Source: JAUMXJ01 sp041781135 (GTDB lineage Bacteria > Bacillota > Clostridia > Peptostreptococcales > Acidaminobacteraceae). Taken from it: a stretch of 64,000 nucleotides of DNA. The DNA lies in contig JBHAZV010000026.1 of the NCBI GenBank assembly GCA_041781135.1, positions 62,001 to 126,000 of the forward strand, written 5' to 3'. A program made the translations under genes and the position numbers. Shown piece after piece: positions 53,727 through 62,838 of this stretch. A model generated the notes under the pieces. The model was given only the letters and a program-made list of their open reading frames with translations. It was not told where the DNA came from and ran no database searches. Position 1 is the first letter of the stretch, and every line of letters starts with the position of its first letter.

Positions 53727-53771
53727 GCAAGGTATTATTAAAAATGCTATTTTATAATAGTTTATGGGGGC

Positions 53772-53800
53772 GCGGGCATACATCTGCGCCCGCAATTTTT
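53772..53800 (+). terminator. Rho-independent terminator after hutU
   Basis: GCGGGC / GCCCGC stem (an alternative GGGCGC / GCGCCC pairing overlaps it), followed by AATTTTT. GC-rich stem in an AT-rich gap. Confidence 0.75.
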
Positions 53801-53826
53801 GCAAATAATTAAGGAAAGAGGGTTCT

Positions 53827-55491
53827 ATGCTTACAGATGTTCAAATTGCACAAGAGGCAAAAAAATTACATATAGGGGAAGTGGCCGCAAAAATCGGCAT
53901 TCCAGAGGATTCGTTGGAGCTTTATGGCAAGTATAAAGCAAAAGTGGAACAAAGCTTTATTGACAGCCTGGAGGGCAGGGCAGACGGGAAACTCGTGCTC
54001 GTGACCGCAATCAACCCAACCTCTGCGGGAGAGGGAAAAACTACCGTAAATGTCGGGCTCAGTATGGCGCTGAATAAAATAGGCAAAAAGACATTTACTG
54101 CGCTCAGAGAGCCTTCGCTTGGGCCGTGCTTTGGTGTAAAAGGCGGGGCGGCCGGAGGTGGCTATGCTCAGGTAGTGCCTATGGAGGATATAAATCTTCA
54201 TTTTACAGGCGACATACATGCTGTAACCGCTGCCAACAATCTGCTTTCGGCGCTTATCGATAATCATCTTATGCACGGTAACGCAAAAAAGATCGATCCC
54301 GACAGAATACTCTGGCGCAGGGTCATGGACATGAATGATCGTTCATTAAGAAATATCGTTATAGGTATAGGCGGAAAGACAAACGGCGTTACGAGAGAAG
54401 ACGGATTTGACATTTCGGTTGCTTCGGAGATAATGGCTATTCTCTGTCTTGCAGATAATTTTTCCGACCTGAAAAAGCGCCTTGCCAAAATCGTAGTGGC
54501 ATACTCATATGAAAATAAACCCGTAACCGCAGAGGATATAGGCGCGGTCGGCGCGCTTGCGCTGCTTCTCAAAGATGCAATTAAGCCAAACTTAGTGCAG
54601 ACTCTCGAAAATACGCCTGCATTTATTCACGGAGGACCGTTTGCAAATATCGCACACGGCTGTAATTCCGTGGTGGCAACGCGCACCGCACTTAAGCTTG
54701 CAGATTTTGTAGTGACTGAGGCGGGCTTCGGCGCAGATCTCGGCGCAGAAAAATTCTTTGATATCAAATGCAGAATGTCTGGGCTCAGTCCAAATGCAGT
54801 GGTAATAGTCGCCACAATACGCGCGCTCAAAAAGCACGGCGGCGCAAGCGAATTGGCACAGGAAAACCTGAATGCTCTCAGACTTGGGTTTGCAAATCTA
54901 AAGCAGCACATAGAAAACGTCAAAAAATTCGGCGTGCCGAGTGTTGTCGCCGTAAACAGATTTCCAAGCGATACAGAAGCTGAGATTGAGCTGCTTCAAA
55001 AGCTGACAGCTGACAGCGGTTCGGAAGCTATTTTATGCGATGTGTTTGCAAGGGGCGGAGACGGAGCCATAGAACTTGCCGAAAGGGTTGTATCGCTTGC
55101 AAACAGTTGCACAGGCTGTTTCCGACCGCTTTATGATCTAAATCTCGGAATCAAGGAAAAAGTTGAAATTATTGCAAAAGAAATATACAGGGCGGGCGGC
55201 GTTCATTTTTCGTCAAAGGCTCTAAAGGCAATCAAGCAATTTGAAGAGGACGGTTTCGGCGCGCTCCCGATATGCATGGCAAAAACCCAATATTCTTTCT
55301 CCGACGACAAGGATTTACTCGGAGCGCCAAGAGATTTTGAACTCACTATAAGCGATTGCAAAATTTCAGCCGGAGCAGGTTTTGTAATCGCCATGGCTGG
55401 AGATATCATGCGAATGCCCGGACTCCCAAAGACACCGGCAGCACTGAGTATGAATGTGCTCGATGATGGCGAAATCGTGGGACTCTTTTAG
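53827..55491 (+). CDS. fhs: Formate--tetrahydrofolate ligase
   Basis: 554 residues, full length. Nucleotide motif NPTSAGEGKTTVNVGLSMAL near residue 59, EPSLGPCFGVKGGAAGGGY near residue 99 and C-terminal GDIMRMPGLPKTPAA. Makes 10-formyl-THF from formate and ATP, or runs in reverse to yield ATP. Beside hutU, the reverse reaction would fit histidine fermentation, where the ring carbon reaches THF; this is inference. ATG follows AAGGAAAGAGGGTTCT. Confidence 0.96.
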   Translation: MLTDVQIAQEAKKLHIGEVAAKIGIPEDSLELYGKYKAKVEQSFIDSLEGRADGKLVLVTAINPTSAGEGKTTVNVGLSMALNKIGKKTFTALREPSLGPCFGVKGGAAGGGYAQVVPMEDINLHFTGDIHAVTAANNLLSALIDNHLMHGNAKKIDPDRILWRRVMDMNDRSLRNIVIGIGGKTNGVTREDGFDISVASEIMAILCLADNFSDLKKRLAKIVVAYSYENKPVTAEDIGAVGALALLLKDAIKPNLVQTLENTPAFIHGGPFANIAHGCNSVVATRTALKLADFVVTEAGFGADLGAEKFFDIKCRMSGLSPNAVVIVATIRALKKHGGASELAQENLNALRLGFANLKQHIENVKKFGVPSVVAVNRFPSDTEAEIELLQKLTADSGSEAILCDVFARGGDGAIELAERVVSLANSCTGCFRPLYDLNLGIKEKVEIIAKEIYRAGGVHFSSKALKAIKQFEEDGFGALPICMAKTQYSFSDDKDLLGAPRDFELTISDCKISAGAGFVIAMAGDIMRMPGLPKTPAALSMNVLDDGEIVGLF

Positions 55492-55499
55492 TATTCAAT

Positions 55500-56876
55500 A
55501 TGAAAATTTCAAAAGGCAGCGACTTTATAATACTACTATTGATAATTGCCGCTGCGGCATGGATGATATTCAGCGGTAATGCCGCGACAGAAGAACAATT
55601 ATTCGTTGAAATATACGAAAAAAATGTCTTAATAAAACGAATTCCGCTGAGCGAGGTCGGAAGTGTTATTGAATTGGAGCACGCCGCTGTTGAAATTGAC
55701 GGCGGTGAGGCTTTTTTTCGTCATTCTGACTGTCCCGACAAAGTGTGTCTGCATTCTGGGAAAATAAGTAAAAACGGGCAAATGCTCGCGTGCGTTCCAA
55801 ACGAAATTGTCGTGCAGATTACATCAGCGGCTAAGAATGCCAATAAGCTGAGCGCAAATATAACAGGATATTTCGATACTGTATCCAGACTGGTTACTGT
55901 GGACCAGAGCGAAGATGAATTTCGCGAAACATATGCTGTCCTAAGTAGCGAACTGAACAGATTGCATCAGCTATACAGTATATACGACGAAAGCAGCGAA
56001 ACAAACATGTTTGCTCTAAATTTGCTGCCAGCGGGTTCGGAGATAAAAATATCTGCGGATTTATACGATATGCTGAATTTTTCTGCCGAGGCATATAGAT
56101 TTACCGGCGGTAGTGTGAGCATATACATGGGCGATATTGTAAGGCTGTGGCAGGATGCTCTAAAAACGCAGACGCCGCCGAACGAAGAAGAACTAAGCGC
56201 TGCAAGCCTCAGCAATAATTACAATATGTTCACATTTGATTCAGACAGCGGGCAGGGCGTCACCGCAAAGCGAAACGCCGCAGGCTCGCTTAATGTGGGC
56301 GCAATTGCCAAGGGATATGCGCTCGATGCGGCAGCCGCCAAGTTAGAAAGCGAATTTCCGGGGCGCTCATCTCTTATCGCTTTGGGCGGAAATATTCGCG
56401 CGGTCGGTGCGGCCGAGGGGTGGACCGTCGGCGTGCAAAATCCGCGCAGTCCGGATGTGCTTTTAAGCTTTGAGCTCCCAAGAAGCAAGGCTGTTGCAAC
56501 AAGCGGTGACTACGAAAGATATTTCGAATACGGCGGAGTCAGGTATCATCACATAATCGATCCGGGCACTCTTATGCCGGCCAGAAACAGCGTCAGCAGC
56601 TCCGAAATCGACTTACTTTCAAAATCCGGCAGCGCAAGAATTTCGCATATAACTGCGAAATCCGGCAAAGAGTGCACAGTCGCCTCGGTTACAGTCGTGG
56701 CGGAGTCCGGAGCGCTGGCAGATGCTCTCACAACTGCGCTATTTATTATGCCGTTGCAAGATGGGTTAAAGTTAGCTTCGGAAATGAAAGCGGAGGTACT
56801 CTACATACTGGACGATCTCAGAATTATTTCATCTCCGAATTTTCCTGAATACAGACTTTTGACTGATATACAATGA
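55500..56876 (+). CDS. NusG domain II fused to ApbE FMN transferase, membrane-anchored
   Basis: 458 residues. One N-terminal membrane segment (FIILLLIIAAAAWMIF, about 9-24). Residues about 30-105 are a NusG-domain-II module (DCPDKVCLHSGKISKNGQ; CVPNEIVVQI). Residues about 115-455 are ApbE: ITGYFDTVSRLV, NVGAIAKGYALD, SGDYERYFEYGG, HHIIDPGT and ADALTTALFIM, the metal/FAD-binding regions. ApbE covalently attaches FMN from FAD to Thr residues of exported proteins. The start is 8 bases after the fhs stop, with no strong ribosome-binding site. Confidence 0.88.
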   Translation: MKISKGSDFIILLLIIAAAAWMIFSGNAATEEQLFVEIYEKNVLIKRIPLSEVGSVIELEHAAVEIDGGEAFFRHSDCPDKVCLHSGKISKNGQMLACVPNEIVVQITSAAKNANKLSANITGYFDTVSRLVTVDQSEDEFRETYAVLSSELNRLHQLYSIYDESSETNMFALNLLPAGSEIKISADLYDMLNFSAEAYRFTGGSVSIYMGDIVRLWQDALKTQTPPNEEELSAASLSNNYNMFTFDSDSGQGVTAKRNAAGSLNVGAIAKGYALDAAAAKLESEFPGRSSLIALGGNIRAVGAAEGWTVGVQNPRSPDVLLSFELPRSKAVATSGDYERYFEYGGVRYHHIIDPGTLMPARNSVSSSEIDLLSKSGSARISHITAKSGKECTVASVTVVAESGALADALTTALFIMPLQDGLKLASEMKAEVLYILDDLRIISSPNFPEYRLLTDIQ

Positions 56877-56890
56877 TATTTAGCGCCATA

Positions 56891-56927
56891 TTAAAAGACC
56901 CTCGGCATTCCACCTTGGGTCTTTTAA
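56891..56927. terminator. Bidirectional terminator between convergent genes
   Basis: Eleven-base perfect inverted repeat TTAAAAGACCC / GGGTCTTTTAA with A-run and T-run flanks, usable on both strands. Separates the ApbE fusion (+) from the selenium operon (-). Confidence 0.8.
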
Positions 56928-56974
56928 CTTGTTTTCTTAATACCTTGCAAAACAGCCTGCTTTGCGAATCGATA

Positions 56975-57244
56975 TCATATACTTCCAACGCTCTCAATCT
57001 GAGAGTAGGTCACATTTCTTCCGATGCGCTCCGCGAGATATATTTCGCCAAAATCTCCGCTAAATTCGCCGAGTACTTCTTTCAGTGCCAATATTGAAGT
57101 ATTCCCCGCGTCTAAAGCATAACCGCACGACGAAGACAGCGCCCTCGGGGTCGGAATTACAGACCCTGTGCCGCCGAGATTTTCAAGTTTTTTCTTTGCG
57201 ATAAGTGCGTCGCTGACAGAATGAAATGTGATAATGTAACTCAT
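56975..57244 (-). CDS. DUF3343 protein, putative Se/S carrier
   Basis: 89 residues. SYIITFHSVSDALIAKKKLEN at the start and the SSSCGYAL segment with a single conserved Cys near residue 40 match DUF3343, a small family found beside selenium-metabolism and sulfurtransferase genes. A role as a selenium or sulfur carrier is proposed by context only. Its start overlaps the TusA-like stop by four bases, so it is the last gene of the yedE operon. Confidence 0.85.
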   Translation of the reverse strand: MSYIITFHSVSDALIAKKKLENLGGTGSVIPTPRALSSSCGYALDAGNTSILALKEVLGEFSGDFGEIYLAERIGRNVTYSQIESVGSI

Positions 57245-57459
57245 TTCCTGCCTGCCTCGATAATAAAATCGTCGCCATCGGCTTTGACATTTGTCTTTAA
57301 GCCGTTATTTTCGAGGAACATCACCACGTTATTGCGCGATGTAGTGTTTGACACGAGCACAGAAAAACCGCCGCTCTTATTGGCAGCGAGAGCATCTTTT
57401 GCAATAAGCACCGGCTCAGGACAGCTGAGTCCGCGTGCGTCATAGATATTGTCTTTCAT
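57241..57459 (-). CDS. TusA/SirA-like sulfur carrier protein
   Basis: 72 residues. DARGLSCPEPVLIAKDAL contains the CPxP motif (Cys13) that carries persulfide in TusA proteins, followed by the short beta-alpha-beta fold ending GDDFIIEAG. In this operon it probably relays sulfur or selenium between the desulfurase-like enzyme and a downstream acceptor. One-base overlap with yedE. Confidence 0.9.
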   Translation of the reverse strand: MKDNIYDARGLSCPEPVLIAKDALAANKSGGFSVLVSNTTSRNNVVMFLENNGLKTNVKADGDDFIIEAGRK

Positions 57460-58577
57460 TATTTTGCTCCTTTCAATTGTCTGCGGCTCGCAAATCCGAG
57501 GATTACGAGGATCACAAGACCAATGATAACCGCGATCTGCCCATTTACAGGCACGCCCTTACCGGAAGCCGCAAGTCCGAAGTTGTGCGCAAATGCGCCA
57601 CCGACTATGAGACCGAGCACGGTTATTGCGGCGTCGGTATTTCCTTCACCTGAAAGTATAACCTGTCTGAGAGGGCAGCCGCCTGCAAGCGCTGAACCGA
57701 GACCTACAAGCGTCATACCGAGGAAGTTCCAAAGATGGTCGGTATGTGCAATAGGGTGAGCCACTACCGCGCCGTCAGCCGCCACGCCCTTTGTAAATCC
57801 GAGAACAAAGCCTCCAGTAGCCATGTTTGCAATAAGCGCCACGACAAATACTGCAATATAACCGTAGAGCAGATTAAAATTCCTGATTAGGAACGCATCT
57901 CTGATGCCGCCTGCCATGCACATACGGCTGTACTGCGCCATTCCTCCGATCACAAGCGCAACTGCAAGCGCCATAAAGACTGGAGCGTGTTTTCCGCCTG
58001 GACCCGCAGCAAGCGCCGAATCTGCATTGTTCTCTGTAAATGCGATGAAATCAGGCTTCATCAGCAGTAGCACGAGCAGCGCAACCGCGACTGCGGGCAT
58101 TACAAAACCGCTGATTTTAGGCTGTTTTACAGCACCGCCGAGCGAGAATCCCTTTGAAAGGAAAAAACTTCCTGCACCGATCCCTGCTGTAAATCCGAAG
58201 AGACCCACCAATGCATTGAGATCGCCCGCCGCAAGTCTGAGCACCATTCTGAGCGGACATCCGAGGAACACGAGCGCGCCTATCATTACAAACATGCCGA
58301 TAAAGAACCTTACCACCGGAGACGAACCGCCTGAAGGCTTGAATTCTCCTCTTGCAAATGAGAGAATGAACGCACCGAGTATAAAGCCGATGATTTCAGG
58401 ACGAATGTACTGAACAACTGCGGCTGTATGGAGTTTGAGCGCACCTGCCGTATCCCTGAGGAAGCAGGCGACGCAAATACCCATGTTTGCAGGGTTGCCG
58501 TTCTTCATAAGCAGGATTCCGGCAAGTCCGATAAATCCGCCTGTTAGCAAAAGAGCTATAAGCCCTTTGTTTTTCAT
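57459..58577 (-). CDS. yedE: YedE-type putative selenium transporter
   Basis: 372 residues, about ten membrane segments in two homologous halves. Each half holds the YeeE/YedE signature: GCPLRMVLRLAAGD in the first and GGCPLRQVILSGEG in the second, where the Cys lies in the predicted pore. YedE proteins of this length co-occur with selenium-utilisation genes; thiosulfate transport is known for related YeeE. Start behind ATAGGAGGTTTT (- strand). Heads the three-gene - strand operon. Confidence 0.9.
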   Translation of the reverse strand: MKNKGLIALLLTGGFIGLAGILLMKNGNPANMGICVACFLRDTAGALKLHTAAVVQYIRPEIIGFILGAFILSFARGEFKPSGGSSPVVRFFIGMFVMIGALVFLGCPLRMVLRLAAGDLNALVGLFGFTAGIGAGSFFLSKGFSLGGAVKQPKISGFVMPAVAVALLVLLLMKPDFIAFTENNADSALAAGPGGKHAPVFMALAVALVIGGMAQYSRMCMAGGIRDAFLIRNFNLLYGYIAVFVVALIANMATGGFVLGFTKGVAADGAVVAHPIAHTDHLWNFLGMTLVGLGSALAGGCPLRQVILSGEGNTDAAITVLGLIVGGAFAHNFGLAASGKGVPVNGQIAVIIGLVILVILGFASRRQLKGAK

Positions 58578-58606
58578 AAAACCTCCTATAATTTTGGCAC
58601 CACGAT

Positions 58607-58696
58607 ATTATAACACACTATTTGCAAAAAGTTGATGTGAATATATATGTAGATATTCGAATGATAATGCTACGATAGGCTGTTTTGTGCTATCAT
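58607..58696. promoter_or_regulatory. Divergent promoter region of the selenium locus
   Basis: On the - strand, TGTTATAAT (hexamer at 58607-58612) is an extended -10 for yedE. On the + strand, TGCTATCAT (hexamer 58691-58696) is an extended -10 for the aminotransferase gene. Between them GAATAT / ATATTC (58639-58658, 8-base spacer) is a possible operator. -35 elements are poor on both sides. Confidence 0.5.
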
Positions 58697-58729
58697 AGTA
58701 ACGTAGCGACAGTAAATTTGGAGAGAAAT

Positions 58730-59929
58730 ATGCCAATAAATTTTAACAAAGCGGCAACGTCTCAGATTAAGCCGCAAAGTGTCATAGAAACAATAAACAG
58801 TTTTGTAGCGTCTAACTCATTTCATAATGCAGGAAGAGGCGGAGGGGAACTAAAATCCATGGAGGGAATACTCGGTGCTCGGTATTCCATCGCAAAGCTT
58901 TTGTCAGGCAGCAACTGCAAAATTTCGCCTAATGAAGTTATTTTCACGAGCGGAGCAACAGAGAGCCTGAATATGCTGATCGGCGGCTTAAGTGGGCTCG
59001 GTTCGCCCAACATTGTAATATCTTGTTTTGAACACAATTCCGTCGCAAGACCGGCATACGCGCTTGCCGAATCATGCGACGCAAGTATCAAAGTACTCGA
59101 ACTCGTAGATGAGCGCTCCGGAAAAATCTTTTCGACAGATAGGGCAGCGGAAGCGCTGAAACAAGTGCTGGACAGCGCTCCGGTGGGGAAGACAAGCGTC
59201 TTTATCTGCACAAATGCCTCAAATGTATTCGGAAACATTCTGCCTGTGGACGAACTTTTTAAGGAAGCCAAACGCAAGGGCGCATACACTATTTTGGATA
59301 CGGCGCAGACTCTCGGACACATCGATACCAAAATGACGGATTGCACAGATGCGTTAGTTTTTACAGGGCACAAGGGGCTTGGGGGGCTCCCCGGCACAGG
59401 CGGATTCGTCATTAAGCCCGAATTTGCGGATGTGCTTAGCCCGTGGAAATCCGGCGGAACCGGAAGCACTTCGCATCTGCTTACAATGCCCGACTTTTTA
59501 CCGGACAAATTCGAATGTGGCACACCTAACACGCTGGGCATAGCCGCCCTCGACGCAGCTGCAAAATATGTCGCACAAAACCTTGATTTTATTTGCCGCC
59601 GAGAAGAAGAATTAAAAAAGCGGCTTATCTCCGAACTTTTATCGCTTCCTGTGCAGCTTTACGGCGAATTTGAAGGCAGCCATAATTTTGCGGACGATAG
59701 AGTCCCGGTGATTTCTCTTACTGTCAATGGCTATGATTCCGCGCTGCTTGCAGATGATCTTGAGCAAGGGTACGGGATACTCACGCGAACAGGGCTGCAC
59801 TGCGCTCCGCTTGCGCACACCGCAATGGGGACAATGCCCGAAGGAACGCTTCGGGTAAGTATAAACAGCGATAATACCGAACAGGAAATAGAAATTTTTA
59901 TAAACGCGCTGAAATCACTTATATTGTAA
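58730..59929 (+). CDS. Cysteine desulfurase-like class V aminotransferase
   Basis: 399 residues from ATG 58730 behind TTTGGAGAGAAAT. PLP-binding lysine in FTGHKGLGGLPGTGG near residue 220 and catalytic Cys in TRTGLHCAPLAH near residue 350; ending GTLRVSINSDNTEQEIE. It resembles the desulfurase subfamily (TIGR01977) found with selenium-dependent hydroxylase genes. Likely releases sulfur or selenium from (seleno)cysteine for the TusA-like and DUF3343 carriers encoded divergently. Which substrate it prefers is not visible. Confidence 0.85.
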   Translation: MPINFNKAATSQIKPQSVIETINSFVASNSFHNAGRGGGELKSMEGILGARYSIAKLLSGSNCKISPNEVIFTSGATESLNMLIGGLSGLGSPNIVISCFEHNSVARPAYALAESCDASIKVLELVDERSGKIFSTDRAAEALKQVLDSAPVGKTSVFICTNASNVFGNILPVDELFKEAKRKGAYTILDTAQTLGHIDTKMTDCTDALVFTGHKGLGGLPGTGGFVIKPEFADVLSPWKSGGTGSTSHLLTMPDFLPDKFECGTPNTLGIAALDAAAKYVAQNLDFICRREEELKKRLISELLSLPVQLYGEFEGSHNFADDRVPVISLTVNGYDSALLADDLEQGYGILTRTGLHCAPLAHTAMGTMPEGTLRVSINSDNTEQEIEIFINALKSLIL

Positions 59930-59995
59930 ATTTCTGCATATGTCAAATTTGCGCGGCGATATACAGTATAAACTGGGAATAAACGGAGGAAAAAA

Positions 59996-61591
59996 ATGGA
60001 TATATACATACTCGTAGCTGCAGTGGTCGTAATAAGCTGCGTGTTTCTGAACAATGCCTCGCATCGCTTTGGAGTTCCAACTCTTCTTGCGTTTATCGTG
60101 CTTGGGATGATATTCGGCTCCGACGGACCTATAAAAATCAATTTTGATAATTATGCTCTCGCAGAGTTCATTTGCTCGCTCGCCCTTATTTTTATAATGT
60201 TTTATGGAGGATTCGGCACAAACTGGTCTCAGGGCAAACCTGTGGCGTTTAAGGCAGGAATACTATCAACCGCCGGAGTAGCTGCTACTGCTGGACTTAC
60301 AGCGCTTTTCTGCTGGTTGGCGCTCAAATTTAACATATACGAAAGTTTTTTAATAGGTGCTGTGATAAGTTCCACAGACGCAGCTTCCGTTTTTTCAATA
60401 CTCAGGTACAACAAACTCGGTCTTAAGGACAATATAGACTCATTGCTCGAAATCGAGAGCGGTAGTAACGATCCGAGTTCATACATGCTTACAATAATTG
60501 CGCTCGCTCTTATAGATATCTCGCAAAACGCCAATTTTCTGCTGATGATTATCGCACAATACGCAATTGGAGTCATCGTCGGCGTACTTTCGGCATTCCT
60601 TGCCATCCATTCTTTAAGAAGGTTAAAATTCGAAACCCAGGGTTTTGATATGGCGTTTATAATCGGAGCTGCGCTTCTTGCGTTCGCATTTGCCTCTGTA
60701 CTCGGCGGCAACGGCTACCTCAGCACATATATCGCCGGGATAATTATCGGAAATTCAAAAATTCCGAACAAGAAAGGTCTGTTCAACTTCTTTGACGGAA
60801 TCACAGGGCTGATGCAGATGATGATATTTTTTCTGCTCGGACTTCTTGCTACTCCGAGCCTTATACCGGGAGTTTTCTGGTATGGCCTCGCGATTGCGCT
60901 TTTTATAACTTTTGTGGCAAGACCTGTCGCGGTATTCTCGATGCTCGCTTGGTTCAAAATCGATATGAAACAGCAAATTGTAATCGCATTTGCGGGCTTG
61001 CGCGGAGCGGCATCCATTGTATTTGCAATTATGGCGGTATCAAGAGCAGGCGGAGGATTGATGCACGATATCTTTCATATCGTATTTTTTATAGTTCTGC
61101 TTTCAATAACTTTTCAGGGTTCTTTCCTTGCGCCGCTCGCAAGAAGACTAAAAGTTGCAGACGATACAAAAGACATCGCCAAGACTTTCTCAGATTATTC
61201 AGAACAGACAAATATGAATTTTATTTCCATCAATATTCCTAAAATGCATAAGTGGGTTTCGCTTAAAATAAAGGATTTGCAACTTCCTCCCGATACTCTG
61301 ATAGCGATGATCATCCGCTGCAAGGACAAGCTGCTGCCAACCGGAGACACCATAATCTGCGAGGGAGACAAGATCATTCTGTGCGCACATGAATATAGGG
61401 ACGAGAAAATACATTTGCTCGAACAACATATTGAAGCCGGCAGTTCTATAGTAGATCAGCCAATTAAAGATGCGTTTCCTAATCCCGACGAATTAGTCAT
61501 AATGATTATCCGAGGAGACCAAACGATTGTTCCGAAAGGAAATACTGTTATTAAAGTTGACGACATTCTTGTTATAAACTCGCTTGTGTAG
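59996..61591 (+). CDS. K+/H+ antiporter-type CPA1 transporter with two RCK_C-like domains
   Basis: 531 residues. About 12 membrane segments to residue 385, with the ion-site region ISSTDAASVFSILRYNKL near residue 122 and EIESGSNDPSSYM. Then two short RCK_C (TrkA-C)-like modules: about 415-465 (PDTLIAMIIRCKDKLLPTGD) and about 483-531 (PDELVIMIIRGDQTIVPKGN), which are visibly related to each other. Resembles NhaP2-type potassium/proton antiporters. ATG follows ACGGAGGAAAAAA. The duplicated regulatory tail may bind a nucleotide such as cyclic di-AMP. Confidence 0.85.
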   Translation: MDIYILVAAVVVISCVFLNNASHRFGVPTLLAFIVLGMIFGSDGPIKINFDNYALAEFICSLALIFIMFYGGFGTNWSQGKPVAFKAGILSTAGVAATAGLTALFCWLALKFNIYESFLIGAVISSTDAASVFSILRYNKLGLKDNIDSLLEIESGSNDPSSYMLTIIALALIDISQNANFLLMIIAQYAIGVIVGVLSAFLAIHSLRRLKFETQGFDMAFIIGAALLAFAFASVLGGNGYLSTYIAGIIIGNSKIPNKKGLFNFFDGITGLMQMMIFFLLGLLATPSLIPGVFWYGLAIALFITFVARPVAVFSMLAWFKIDMKQQIVIAFAGLRGAASIVFAIMAVSRAGGGLMHDIFHIVFFIVLLSITFQGSFLAPLARRLKVADDTKDIAKTFSDYSEQTNMNFISINIPKMHKWVSLKIKDLQLPPDTLIAMIIRCKDKLLPTGDTIICEGDKIILCAHEYRDEKIHLLEQHIEAGSSIVDQPIKDAFPNPDELVIMIIRGDQTIVPKGNTVIKVDDILVINSLV

Positions 61592-61633
61592 ATGTATATT
61601 TAGATAAATTTATGCAATTCTTTGTGTCCCCTC

Positions 61634-61685
61634 TTGACAAACGAACATTTGTTCTATATATTAGGATTAGCCGAACAGATGTTTG
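61634..61685 (+). promoter_or_regulatory. SOS promoter with two LexA boxes
   Basis: TTGACA (61634-61639), 17-base spacer, TATATT (61657-61662). Box 1, CGAACATTTGTTCT (61642-61655), lies entirely in the spacer; box 2, CGAACAGATGTTTG (61672-61685), lies just past the predicted start. Both match the Gram-positive LexA consensus CGAAC-N4-GTTCG closely. Confidence 0.85.
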
Positions 61686-61704
61686 TTTGTGGTCAGGGGG
61701 AGCG

Positions 61705-62817
61705 ATGTGGCGTTATAATAAGGTGTATCTTCATATTGATGTGAATTCAGCTTTTTTGTCGTGGGAGGCGGTATACCGTCTTCAAAACGGCGAAACTCTC
61801 GATCTGCGGAACATTCCTTCCGCAATAGGTGGCGATGTAGAGAGCAGAAGAGGCGTTATACTTGCCAAAAGTCTTCCGGCAAAGCGGCTTGGTGTTGTTA
61901 CAGGCGAGCCGATCTCCGACGCCCTAAAAAAATGTCCAAACTTGGTGGTTGCGCGAGGTAATTTTGAGTTATATCGCAGATGCAGTCGCGCAATGTTTGA
62001 AATCGTCAAAAAATATTCAGATAATATAGAAATTTTCAGCATAGATGAATGCTATGTCGATATCAGCGATATGCGACTGCTGTACAGCGATCCGATAGAT
62101 ATGGCCAACGAAATCAGAAACGACATTAAGGATACGCTTGGATTTACTGTAAGCATAGGCATTTCCGACAATATGATGCTCGCAAAAATGGCGAGCGATC
62201 TCAAAAAACCAGACGCCGTAAGCACGATTTACTCAAATGAAATCAAAGCAAAAATGTGGAATCTGCCAATAAGGGATTTATATATGATCGGCAGAAAAAC
62301 GGCGCCTAAATTAGAGAAAATCGGCATACTTACAATAGGCGACTTGGCGAAATCAGACAAAAGTTTTATTTTGCAATACCTCGGAGTTATGGGCGATATA
62401 GCCTGGAGTTACGCAAACGGAATATGTTTCACGGAAATAGGCACACAGAATGTGGAATCATCCGCTAAAAGTATTGGAAATTCAACCACAACGCGATATG
62501 ACATCACAAAAGAAGAAGATGCGCTTGCAATACTGTCCTCACTTACAAAAAAAGTTATAAGAAGGCTAACGGAAGATGAAATGCTTGCAAAAACTGTTTG
62601 CGTCTACTACAAAAGTACGGATTTCGAAGTATTCGAACACCAGGGTACACACTATAGATTCACCGACTCTATAAACGAAATTTTTCAAAAAGTCGCCGAG
62701 CTGTTCAAAACACTTTGGGATGGCAGGTCTATACGCGCACTTGGAGTCCGGGTAACAAATTTGATAAAAACTTCCGAACATCAAGTCGATTTTTATGATA
62801 TAATATGCCGTGAATAA
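61705..62817 (+). CDS. Y-family DNA polymerase (Pol IV/UmuC-like)
   Basis: 370 residues from ATG 61705 behind CAGGGGGAGCG; the longer frame from 61612 would read through the operator. Catalytic motifs HIDVNSAFLSWEAV near residue 9 and SIDECYVDIS near residue 112; helix-hairpin-helix KLEKIGILTIGDLAK near residue 205; little-finger domain to the end. A QVDFYD sequence close to the C-terminus may bind the sliding clamp. It performs translesion synthesis and should be induced by DNA damage through the two LexA boxes. Confidence 0.92.
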   Translation: MWRYNKVYLHIDVNSAFLSWEAVYRLQNGETLDLRNIPSAIGGDVESRRGVILAKSLPAKRLGVVTGEPISDALKKCPNLVVARGNFELYRRCSRAMFEIVKKYSDNIEIFSIDECYVDISDMRLLYSDPIDMANEIRNDIKDTLGFTVSIGISDNMMLAKMASDLKKPDAVSTIYSNEIKAKMWNLPIRDLYMIGRKTAPKLEKIGILTIGDLAKSDKSFILQYLGVMGDIAWSYANGICFTEIGTQNVESSAKSIGNSTTTRYDITKEEDALAILSSLTKKVIRRLTEDEMLAKTVCVYYKSTDFEVFEHQGTHYRFTDSINEIFQKVAELFKTLWDGRSIRALGVRVTNLIKTSEHQVDFYDIICRE

Positions 62818-62838
62818 ACAAAAGGAGAGTGAAATTTC

